DNA of 64,000 nucleotides from JBLNDJ01 sp050261515 (GTDB taxonomy: Bacteria; Acidobacteriota; Terriglobia; Bryobacterales; Bryobacteraceae). The notes beneath the pieces were generated by a model, which did no database searches, was not told where the DNA came from, and saw only the letters and a program-made list of their open reading frames with translations. The stretch covers positions 1-64,000 of the forward strand of contig JBLNDJ010000014.1 in assembly GCA_050261515.1 (NCBI GenBank), written 5' to 3'. Shown here in pieces: positions 25,791-35,593 of this stretch; within the stretch, counting starts at the first letter, position 1, and the number at the start of each line of letters is the position of its first letter. Made by a program: the position numbers and the translations under genes.

Positions 25791-26051
25791 TTATCGCGCA
25801 AACGCGGCCACGTCCGCCTCGGGAATACCGTATACCAACGCCCAGAACGTCGCGGACTTCGGCGACAGCCGCCGCTCATTGCGGATCACGCGGCAGATCT
25901 CCGGCGCACTGAATACCTCCCGGAGCCAGGCGACTGCGTCGTCACCGCCGTATTCGAGGACCCGAAAGATGGTGTAGTCGGGGTGGGCCGATGGCTGAAA
26001 CTCGGCGATGTTTGTGTCCCAAAACAGCGGTCGCAGCGTATTGGGAACCAT
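25791..26051 (-). CDS. Small partner (DUF6922-like) of the nucleotidyltransferase
   Basis: An 86-residue protein: LRPLFWDTNIAEFQPSAHPD, YTIFRVLEYGGDDAVAWL and ARRLSPKSATFWALVYGI-like helices. Proteins beginning LFWD...P......I..R.LE.G....V.WL are regularly encoded just before AbiEii-type nucleotidyltransferases and are often called antitoxin-like (DUF6922). It probably neutralises or regulates the next gene; this is inferred from position and resemblance. A decayed gene lies 32 bases upstream on the same strand. Confidence 0.7.
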   Translation of the reverse strand: MVPNTLRPLFWDTNIAEFQPSAHPDYTIFRVLEYGGDDAVAWLREVFSAPEICRVIRNERRLSPKSATFWALVYGIPEADVAAFAR

Positions 26052-26083
26052 GCGGTTATATTATACGGCTGCTCGCCCCTGGC

Positions 26084-26535
26084 CTAGCGCCCCCTGCGTG
26101 CTGCCGCCGTCCTGTTTCTCGAGACATCATCAACGGTGGTCGGCTCGTTTATTACACGCTCTCTACTGTCAAGTGCATCGTACGCTTCAGCCTCCAACTC
26201 ACGCGTTAGGACCTCGCAATAGAGATCGATTTCGGAGACCACCGATTTGATCGCTTTCGATGAGCAGTTTGAGGTTGCTATAGGTCGGCTGTTCCAACGT
26301 CACTCTTTTGGCCGTGAGGCAAAGAATCTTCTCGAAGTTGTGTGGGCTGTCCACTTTGTTCAGTACGGCGCATGGAATGCTCCGGGCGTATGCGTTTTCA
26401 TCGTGGACAACATGTTTGTTCCGGAGGGCCCGGAAGAAGTTGAATGAGTCGAGCGCATCCAGCGGTTCGTTAGCGTAAACCTCTTGGGCATTGAGGTTGT
26501 CACGAGCGCTCGAGTGGCCAAAGCATTTGAAGGGA
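26084..26535 (-). pseudogene. Decayed HEPN-like gene, no start codon, one frameshift
   Basis: The minus strand between the ppdK terminator and the AbiEii pair carries coding-like sequence without any ATG, GTG or TTG before it: FKCFGHSSARDNLNAQEVYA, ALDSFNFFRALRNKHVVHDE, NAYARSIPCAVLNKVDSPHN, FEKILCLTAKRVTLEQPTYS. Near 26242 the frame shifts by one base and continues as VVSEIDLYCEVLTRELEAEA, ending at the stop at 26084. The LRNKHVVH segment fits an R-x4-6-H HEPN-type motif. The 5' end is missing at the ppdK side, so the gene is truncated and broken. It falls in the longest stretch without an intact gene (26052-26611). Confidence 0.6.
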
Positions 26536-26537
26536 TA

Positions 26538-26570
26538 TAAAAACGGCCCCGGGTTTCCCCGGGGCCGCTT
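26538..26570 (-). terminator. Intrinsic terminator of the recO-glyQS-ppdK operon
   Basis: A perfect 9-bp GC stem (26545-26553 GGCCCCGGG with 26558-26566), a 4-base loop, then a run of T read on the minus strand (GTTTTTAT). It is 42 bases beyond the ppdK stop in the direction of transcription, so it is well placed to end that operon. Confidence 0.9.
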
Positions 26571-26611
26571 TACTGCTTGCTAATGGCTGAAGGCTGATGG
26601 CCTTGCGCCAC

Positions 26612-29353
<2,742 letters not shown>

Positions 29354-29386
29354 AGAGGCTGCCTTATCTCCTGTATAAATCCGCTC

Positions 29387-29442
29387 CCTTATGGTCGCGG
29401 CTCCGTGTTACTGCCGCCCGCGTCGGCAGGCGGTTGTGACGC
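29387..29442. repeat. Dispersed repeat of the PLPYGRGSV/PPADAGGS type in the glyS 3' end
   Basis: On the plus strand the region reads CTCCCTTATGGTCGCGGCTC and continues through GCCGCCCGCGTCGGCAGGCG. In one direction it encodes LPYGRGSV, in the other QPPADAGGSNTEPRP. I recall these two peptide strings from many unrelated acidobacterial ORFs, a sign of a dispersed DNA repeat. Here the minus-strand reading supplies the last residues and the stop codon of glyS. Only one copy is in this window. Confidence 0.6.
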
Positions 29443-31461
29443 AACAATCTCCGAGAAATCGGCGATCGCCGAAGACTCGCTCAACAGCTTGTGCAACAGA
29501 GTGAGCCGGTTCTGCCGGACTACGGGGTCCGGCGCGTTCACTAAAACTTTGTCGAAGAAGAGATCGACCTGCGGCCGCAGCGAGGCGATGGCCTCGAGCG
29601 CGGCGCGGTAATCCTTCTTCTTTCGGAATCGGTTCACGCGGGCGCTGAGCTTGTCGAACGCCGCGTGCAGACCGGCTTCGGGGCCGGCTTCGAGAATTGC
29701 GGCGTCGATCGCGCCGCCTCCCGTGAAATTGGCCTGCCGCAGAATGTTCTTGATGCGCTTGAAGCCGGCGGCGAGCGGCTCGAAGTTCTCCGTGGGCCGC
29801 ACGGCCTGGATCGCGATCAGGCGGCTCTCGACGTCGGTGAGATCGTCCGAGCCCGCGGCGAGCACGGCGTTCACTTCGTCGTAGCGGAAGCCGCGGATGT
29901 CTTTGAAGTAGTAGCGAACGCGGTCGAGGAAGAACTCGGCGAGCTCGGCGTTGCCGCCGGTGAGCTTCGAGAGCGGGAGCGCGAGTTTGCCTTCGACGAG
30001 AATCTTCACGACGCCTTGCGCGGCGCGGCGGAGCGCGAACGGGTCTTTCGAGCCGCTCGGAATCAGGCCGATTTTGAAACAGCCTTGAAGCGTGTCGAGC
30101 TTGTCGGCGAGCGAGAGCAGGCGGCCGCACAGGGTGGACGGGATCGCGTCCTCCATGCTCTCCGGCTTGTACTGGTCGTAGATGGCCTTCCAGACTTCTT
30201 CGGGCTCGCCCTGCTGCTTTGCGTAGAGGCCGCCCATCACGCCCTGAAGCTCGGTGAATTCCTTCACCATTTCAGTAGTGAGGTCGCACTTGGCGAGCAG
30301 GGCGGCGCGCTCGACCACGGCGGAGTCGGTCTTCGCCAGCTTGGCCAGCCTGCGCGCGAGCTTCTGCACGCGCCTGGTCTTGTCCAGATAGGAGCCGAGC
30401 TTGGCCTGGAACGTAACGTGCGCCAAATCGGGGACGCGCTCGGCGAGCGTCTTGTTCGAATCGACGTCCCAGAAGAACCGGGCGTCGTTGAACCGCGCGC
30501 GCAGCACGCGCTCGTTGCCGCGGCGCACGAGGCCCTCCGGGTCCGCGCTGGTGTTCATGACCGCGATGAAATGCGGCGCGAGGTTGCCTTGCGCGTCTTC
30601 CACCGAAAAGTACTTCTGGTGATGCCGCATCACCGTGACGAGCACTTCGGCCGGAAGGTTCAGGTACTCCGGGTCGAAGCTGCCGAGGATGGGCGAAGGC
30701 ATCTCGGTGATGTAGGCGAGCGTCGAGAGCAGCTCGGGGTCCTGCTTGGCGCGCAGACCCTTGCCCATGAGGATTGCGTCGATCTCGGCTTCAATCTTGA
30801 TCTTCCGCACTTCGCCCGACAGCACCACGCCGTTGTCGCGCAGGCGCGTTTCGTAGTCCTCCACGGTAACGGGGAACTTCGGCGAGCCGAGCAGGCGATG
30901 GCCCGATGTCTCATTGCCGGCGCGCACGCCCGCGATCTCGAACGGCACCACTTCGCCGCCGAGCAGAGCCACGAGCCAGCGTATGGGACGGATGAACCGC
31001 GGGCCGTTCTTGCCTGCCCAGTACATCGTCTTCGGCCACTGAATTCTGAGGATCAGCTCGGGCAGCGCCTCGGCCAGGATGTCGCGCGCGGGGCGTCCTG
31101 TGACCTTCTTCCTGTAGGCCACGTAGGCGCCGCGCGGGGTCTCGGTGGTTTCAAGCTCGGAGACCCCGACGCCCATCTTTCGCGCGAAGCCCAGTGCGGC
31201 GCCGGTCGGCTGGCCGTCCTTGAAGGCCGCGGCGACGGGCGGGCCGGAGATCAATTCCTCTGTGTCCTGCTGGCGTTCGGGAAGCGTACCTCGCAGCACC
31301 AGGCGGCGCGGGGTAGCGTCCAGCTGCGTGTCACCGTTCCGGGCGAGGCCGTTCGAACGCAGCAGGTCTTCGAACAGCGTGCGCAGGTTGCCCAGAGCGG
31401 GCAGAATCATCCAATCCGGAATCTCTTCGGTGCCGATTTCGAGCAGGAAGGGGACGCTCAT
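29389..31461 (-). CDS. glyS: Glycyl-tRNA synthetase beta subunit
   Basis: A 690-residue beta subunit of the alpha2beta2 bacterial enzyme. MSVPFLLEIGTEEIPDWMI is the standard start; further family blocks are PRRLVLRGTLPERQQDTEE, MRHHQKYF, FNDARFFWDVD, DLTTEMVKEFTELQGVMGGLYA and DKLDTLQGCF. It contributes tRNA binding. ATG overlaps the glyQ stop (ATGA). The natural end is near DFSEIVA; the last 16 residues come from a dispersed repeat, which should be harmless at a flexible terminus. Confidence 0.96.
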   Translation of the reverse strand: MSVPFLLEIGTEEIPDWMILPALGNLRTLFEDLLRSNGLARNGDTQLDATPRRLVLRGTLPERQQDTEELISGPPVAAAFKDGQPTGAALGFARKMGVGVSELETTETPRGAYVAYRKKVTGRPARDILAEALPELILRIQWPKTMYWAGKNGPRFIRPIRWLVALLGGEVVPFEIAGVRAGNETSGHRLLGSPKFPVTVEDYETRLRDNGVVLSGEVRKIKIEAEIDAILMGKGLRAKQDPELLSTLAYITEMPSPILGSFDPEYLNLPAEVLVTVMRHHQKYFSVEDAQGNLAPHFIAVMNTSADPEGLVRRGNERVLRARFNDARFFWDVDSNKTLAERVPDLAHVTFQAKLGSYLDKTRRVQKLARRLAKLAKTDSAVVERAALLAKCDLTTEMVKEFTELQGVMGGLYAKQQGEPEEVWKAIYDQYKPESMEDAIPSTLCGRLLSLADKLDTLQGCFKIGLIPSGSKDPFALRRAAQGVVKILVEGKLALPLSKLTGGNAELAEFFLDRVRYYFKDIRGFRYDEVNAVLAAGSDDLTDVESRLIAIQAVRPTENFEPLAAGFKRIKNILRQANFTGGGAIDAAILEAGPEAGLHAAFDKLSARVNRFRKKKDYRAALEAIASLRPQVDLFFDKVLVNAPDPVVRQNRLTLLHKLLSESSAIADFSEIVASQPPADAGGSNTEPRP

Positions 31462-32372
31462 TGCGCCACCTCCGCCGGGGCCGCTTGGACAGGCGGGGCC
31501 GGCTGCTGCTGATCCACCCAACATTCGGCGACGCCGAGCGCGAGTTTGCGCACGCGGCCGATCACCGCCACGCGCTCGGTCACGCTGATCGCTCCGCGCG
31601 CGTCGAGCAGGTTGAACAGGTGCGAACATTTCAGCACCTGCTCGTAGGCCGGCAGCACGGGGAAGCGCTCCTTGGTGGGGTAATCCTTATACATGGCTAG
31701 CAGGCGCTGGCATTCCTTTTCGTGCAGCTCGAAACGCTTCCAGAGCGTCGGGACGTCGGCGAGCTCGAAGTTGTACACCGAGTGCTGCAACTCGTCGGCG
31801 TGGCGGACGTCGCCGTAGGTGACCCCGGGGGCCCACTCGATGTCGTAAACGCTGTCCTTAACTTGAAGGAATGCGGTGAGGCGTTCGAGGCCGTAGGTCA
31901 GTTCGGCGGGAACGAGATCGAGGTCTATGCCGCCGCACTGCTGGAAGTAAGTGAACTGCGTGATTTCCAGGCCATCGAGCATCACCTGCCAGCCGATGCC
32001 CCACGCCCCGAGCGTGGGCGATTCCCAGTTGTCCTCTTCAAACTTGATGTCGTGCTTGCGCAGGTCGATTCCGATTGCTTCGAGGCTGGCGAGATACAGA
32101 TCGATGACGTCGGCAGGGGAGGGCTTCAGGATGACCTGGAGCTGGGAATGCTTGTAGAGGCGGTTCGGGTTGTCGCCGTAGCGCCCGTCGGCGGGTCGGC
32201 GGCTCGGCTGCACGTAGGCGACGCGGTAGGGCTTAGGGCCGAGGACCCGGAGAAACGTTTCGGGCGTCATCGTGCCCGCGCCGACTTCGAGGTCGTACGG
32301 CTCCTGAATGATGCAGCCGCGCTCGGACCAGTATTTCTTCAGCTTGAACAGGACGTCCTGAAAAGTATCCAT
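31458..32372 (-). CDS. glyQ: Glycyl-tRNA synthetase alpha subunit
   Basis: A 304-residue catalytic subunit: MDTFQDVLFKLKKYWSERGC, then EVGAGTMTPETFLRVLGP, VQPSRRPADGRYGDNPNRLY, and GWQVMLDGLEITQFTYFQQ with class II synthetase motifs. It activates glycine and charges tRNA-Gly with GlyS. The start was set at the conserved MDTFQ; the longer open frame reads into recO. An Ala/Pro-rich tail of 15 residues (QQQPAPPVQAAPAEVAQ) extends the usual C-terminus. recO is five bases upstream. Confidence 0.96.
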   Translation of the reverse strand: MDTFQDVLFKLKKYWSERGCIIQEPYDLEVGAGTMTPETFLRVLGPKPYRVAYVQPSRRPADGRYGDNPNRLYKHSQLQVILKPSPADVIDLYLASLEAIGIDLRKHDIKFEEDNWESPTLGAWGIGWQVMLDGLEITQFTYFQQCGGIDLDLVPAELTYGLERLTAFLQVKDSVYDIEWAPGVTYGDVRHADELQHSVYNFELADVPTLWKRFELHEKECQRLLAMYKDYPTKERFPVLPAYEQVLKCSHLFNLLDARGAISVTERVAVIGRVRKLALGVAECWVDQQQPAPPVQAAPAEVAQ

Positions 32373-32377
32373 GAGTA

Positions 32378-33022
32378 TCAGACTGCCGCTTCGAGCAACG
32401 GCAATGTCACCAGCCGGCGCTCTATGTGTTCCTCGATTCCCCGCACCAGCATCCGCCGCAAATCGGCGGCGGTCTCCCGCGTCCACGTCCTGGGCGCGAG
32501 TTGAGCGACCGGCGTGTGCAACATCTCTTCGGCGATCTCCACCGACTCGGGCGAAACCCTGAGGTCCGGCAGGAGGCCCGACAACTTCACGCTCCAGAGC
32601 AGGAAGTAGCTGACGCCCTCCCACACTCCCTGGGACCCTTGCGCCCGGAGGTAATCCAGAACCGCCAGCAGAAGCCGGAAATGCTTTTCGTTCGGCTCCG
32701 CCGGGGGCAGAAGCTGCTCGGAAACTTCCGCGAGAAAGTCCAGGGCAACACCAGCCGTATAATCCGACGCCAGCGTGAACTGCGACTGAATCAGCTCGCA
32801 GGAATCCAGGTTCACCAGTTCTCTGGTCTCCCGCTGGAAGTACGACATTTTCACGTGCGAGAGACGTTCCAAACCGCTGCCGAACGGACTCTTCGGCTTC
32901 CGCGCGCGCTTGGCCACCCCGCGCAGCTTGCCCTGATCTCTGGTAAGAAAGCTGACAATCAGATCCGCTTCTTTCAGCGGGTACGTTCGTAAAACCAAGG
33001 CATCGCTAACCCGAGCTGGCAC
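32378..33022 (-). CDS. recO: DNA repair protein RecO
   Basis: A 214-residue RecO with the N-terminal OB fold (SDALVLRTYPLKEADLIVSF, then GKLRGVAKRARKPKSPFGSG) and helical domain (FLAEVSEQLLPPAEPNEKHFRLLLAVLD). It loads RecA with RecFR and anneals strands. The C-terminal zinc-binding cysteines of many RecO proteins are absent, so the zinc module is degenerate; the protein is also a little short (usual about 240). It heads the recO-glyQ-glyS-ppdK operon, a common order in bacteria. Confidence 0.88.
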   Translation of the reverse strand: MPARVSDALVLRTYPLKEADLIVSFLTRDQGKLRGVAKRARKPKSPFGSGLERLSHVKMSYFQRETRELVNLDSCELIQSQFTLASDYTAGVALDFLAEVSEQLLPPAEPNEKHFRLLLAVLDYLRAQGSQGVWEGVSYFLLWSVKLSGLLPDLRVSPESVEIAEEMLHTPVAQLAPRTWTRETAADLRRMLVRGIEEHIERRLVTLPLLEAAV

Positions 33023-33198
33023 ACGCGGAACTATAAGGTTAGCAAAAACAGGAGCTGGAAGTCAGAAGAGAGGAGCCGGAGGCCCGTTGCGCCGGATCCA
33101 GCTTTTCACACCGCCGCTAGTACTTTTGTCTCCAAAGATACATAGCGGCTTCGCCCGGGTGGTGATTTAATGTACGGAGGTTGAAAACAGGAGAATAA

Positions 33199-34161
33199 AT
33201 GCGCCTGACCTTCATCTTTGCACTCGCGGCCGCGATGGCTTTGCCCGTAGCCGCTCAAAAGAAGCGCGTCGCGGTCCTTGATTTCGACTACGCGACGGTG
33301 CGCAGCCAGTCCGATGCCATTTTCGGCACAAACGAGGACATCGGGAAGGGGATATCCGACCTGATCGTCGAGAAACTCGTCCAGAGCGGCAAATATTCGG
33401 TGATCGAGCGCAAGGCGATCGACAAGATCATGGCCGAGCAGAACTTCTCGAACAGCGACCGGGCGGACTCGACGTCGGCGGCCAAGATCGGCCGCATCCT
33501 GGGCGTGGAGGCGATCATCATGGGCTCGATCACGCAGTTCGGCCGCGACGATAAAAACACGAACGTCGGCGGCGGAGCGGTTTCGCGCGTGAGCGGGCGG
33601 TTCGGCCTCGGCGGCGTAGGCCGCAGCGAGGGCAAGGCGGTGGTCGGGATTTCGGCCCGCATGGTGAACACCGACACAGCGGAGATTCTGGCGACGGCGA
33701 AGGGCATCGGCGAATCGGCGCGCAAGGGCACGACGCTGCTGGGTGCCGGAGGCGGCAGAATCGCCGGCGGCGGCCACGTCGATATGACGAGCAAAAATTT
33801 CGCCTCCACAATTATCGGCGAGGCGGTGGACGCGGCCGTAGTCCAGCTCTGCAGCCAGTTGGACCAGAGCGCGGGCAGCCTGCCCACCAAGGCCGTCGTG
33901 ATCGATGGCCTCGTTGCCGATGCTTCCGACGGCTCCTTGGTGCTGAACATCGGCAGCCGCGCGGGCCTGAAGCTCGGCGACCGGCTCCAGGTGCGCCGCA
34001 AGGTTCGCGAAGTGCGCGACCCGGCCAGCGGCAAGGTGCTGCGCAGCATCGAGAACAAGGTCGGCGAAGTGGTCATCACCGAAGTGGATGAAGGATCGGC
34101 CGTCGGGACCTATTCCGGCTCTGAGCCCGCGAAGGTCGGCGACGCAGTCAGGAATATGTAA
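33199..34161 (+). CDS. CsgG/penicillin-binding-activator-like exported protein
   Basis: A 320-residue protein with a signal peptide (MRLTFIFALAAAMALPVAAQ) and a CsgG-type domain: KKRVAVLDFDYATVRS, GISDLIVEKLVQSGKYSVIERKAIDKIM, and GAEAIIMGSITQFGRD-like segments, ending with a ligand-binding-like beta module (GSLVLNIGSRAGLKLGDRLQVRR). Glycine-rich loops interrupt the middle (GGGAVSRVSGRFGLGGVG). CsgG proteins form outer membrane secretion channels; without a lipobox this one may be periplasmic. An AGGAG site lies six bases upstream. The pseudokinase gene follows after 15 bases. Confidence 0.75.
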   Translation: MRLTFIFALAAAMALPVAAQKKRVAVLDFDYATVRSQSDAIFGTNEDIGKGISDLIVEKLVQSGKYSVIERKAIDKIMAEQNFSNSDRADSTSAAKIGRILGVEAIIMGSITQFGRDDKNTNVGGGAVSRVSGRFGLGGVGRSEGKAVVGISARMVNTDTAEILATAKGIGESARKGTTLLGAGGGRIAGGGHVDMTSKNFASTIIGEAVDAAVVQLCSQLDQSAGSLPTKAVVIDGLVADASDGSLVLNIGSRAGLKLGDRLQVRRKVREVRDPASGKVLRSIENKVGEVVITEVDEGSAVGTYSGSEPAKVGDAVRNM

Positions 34162-34176
34162 GCGGGGAGGTCCGCG

Positions 34177-35589
34177 ATGGCATTCCAGGTTGGCGAGACG
34201 GCCGGCGGCTACCAGGTCACCGGCGTGGCGGGGGATGTGTACCAGGTGCTCAACACGGCCGCGGGCCGCGTGGAGGCGATGCGTGTGGTGCCGCCGGATG
34301 CGGCTGCGCGGCTTGAGGCCACGATCGCGGCGCTGGCGGAGTTCGAACATCCGGGGATCGCGGCGCTTTACGCGGTCGCCTCCGCGGGCGACGAACTCGT
34401 GCTGACGTCGGAGTTCGTCGAAGGGCCTACGCTGGCCGACGGTCCGATTCCGGCGCGCGCGGTGGCGGCGTATGTCTCGCAGGCGCTTCAGGCGCTGGCC
34501 GGCGCGCACGAGCGCGGCCTGGCGCATGGCGATATCAAGCCCGCCAACATCGCCGTCACGCCCGACGGTCAGGTGAAACTGCTGAACTTCGGAGTCTCGA
34601 AGGCGGGGACGGCGCTCGACGACATCTGCGCGACGGGCGCGATGCTGCGCGAACTGCTGGGCAGCGAGGCGGCCGCGGGCGATGTGAACGAGATCATTCA
34701 GGCGGCGACCGATGCCGACCCCGCGAACCGGTTTCAGTCGGCGAACGCGTTCCGCGCCGCGCTCGATAGCGTGGCGGGGGCGCTGGCCGCACCGGTGATC
34801 GAGGCCGCTCCCGTCGAGCCGCAGCCGGTCGCGGCGGCAGTGGCGGCGCCAACGAAGCAGAGCTCCAGCCATCGCGGATTATGGATGGCGCTGGGCGCGG
34901 TGGTGGCGCTGGCGGCGATCGCCGTGGCGGCGGTGCAGGGTCCGAAGTGGTATCGCGCGATGGCCGGCGGGCCGTCCGCCGATGGGGCTCCCGCGGCCGA
35001 CGTTGCGCAGACACCCGAGGCAACGCCGGCGCCCGGACGGAAGCCGCTTGTGGCCGAGCCGGCTCCGGCGGCCGTGCCCGAGACGCCCGCGCCCGTCGTC
35101 GAGGCGTCCGCGCCCGCGGCGGAACCCGCGGCTCCCGCGCCCGCGGCGGCAGCGCCTGAAGCTCCTCGTGCCGCGGCGCCGGCCCGCGCCGCGCGCCGCG
35201 CCGTGTCCGCCGCTCCGGCGGCTTCGGCGGCCGCGCCGGTCGAGCGAGCCGCTCCGGTCGAACAGGCGGCTCCGGTGCAGCCGGCCGCTCCCGCGGCCCC
35301 AGCCGCGGCGGCCGTCGACAACGCGGCACTCGACGATTTGCGCGAACGTGTCACCCATATCGGCTCGCGCGCTCAATCGCTGAGTTCGACGCTCATGAAC
35401 CTCGAGCAGCAGCAGAAGGCGCAGGGCCTCGGACTCCGCGGCGACATGTCTCTATCCTGGAAGCGTATGGAGAACTTCCTCGACGAGGCGGAAGCGGCGA
35501 TAAAGAACGGCGACGCCGCACGCGCGAAGACCAAGCTCGACCAGGCCGAGCGCGAAGCCGACAAACTGGACAAGTTCCTAGGTCATTAA
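34177..35589 (+). CDS. Membrane-anchored pseudokinase with disordered linker and coiled coil
   Basis: A 470-residue protein. Residues 1-200 are a Ser/Thr kinase-like domain. The catalytic loop HGDIKPANI (117-125) is intact, but the beta3 lysine is Arg36 (EAMRVV), DFG is NFG (137-139), and the glycine-rich loop is degenerate (AGGYQVTGVAGD). A transmembrane helix spans about 235-254. A long Ala/Pro/Glu-rich region follows, and the end (about 385-470) is coiled coil with heptads (LNEL-like, RMENFLDEAEAAIKNGDAAR). So ATP hydrolysis is unlikely; a scaffold or ligand sensor role is inferred. It lies between the CsgG-like and GH2 genes, four bases before the latter. Confidence 0.8.
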   Translation: MAFQVGETAGGYQVTGVAGDVYQVLNTAAGRVEAMRVVPPDAAARLEATIAALAEFEHPGIAALYAVASAGDELVLTSEFVEGPTLADGPIPARAVAAYVSQALQALAGAHERGLAHGDIKPANIAVTPDGQVKLLNFGVSKAGTALDDICATGAMLRELLGSEAAAGDVNEIIQAATDADPANRFQSANAFRAALDSVAGALAAPVIEAAPVEPQPVAAAVAAPTKQSSSHRGLWMALGAVVALAAIAVAAVQGPKWYRAMAGGPSADGAPAADVAQTPEATPAPGRKPLVAEPAPAAVPETPAPVVEASAPAAEPAAPAPAAAAPEAPRAAAPARAARRAVSAAPAASAAAPVERAAPVEQAAPVQPAAPAAPAAAAVDNAALDDLRERVTHIGSRAQSLSSTLMNLEQQQKAQGLGLRGDMSLSWKRMENFLDEAEAAIKNGDAARAKTKLDQAEREADKLDKFLGH

Positions 35590-35593
35590 CATC

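Noticed and set aside
26247..26447. 66-residue plus-strand ORF between ppdK and the AbiEii pair
   Set aside because: It lies antisense over the decayed minus-strand gene (26084-26535), whose protein sequence is coherent across a frameshift; the plus-strand reading has no recognisable pattern.
29665..31512. 615-residue plus-strand frame opposite glyS
   Set aside because: Antisense shadow of glyS; no domains visible.
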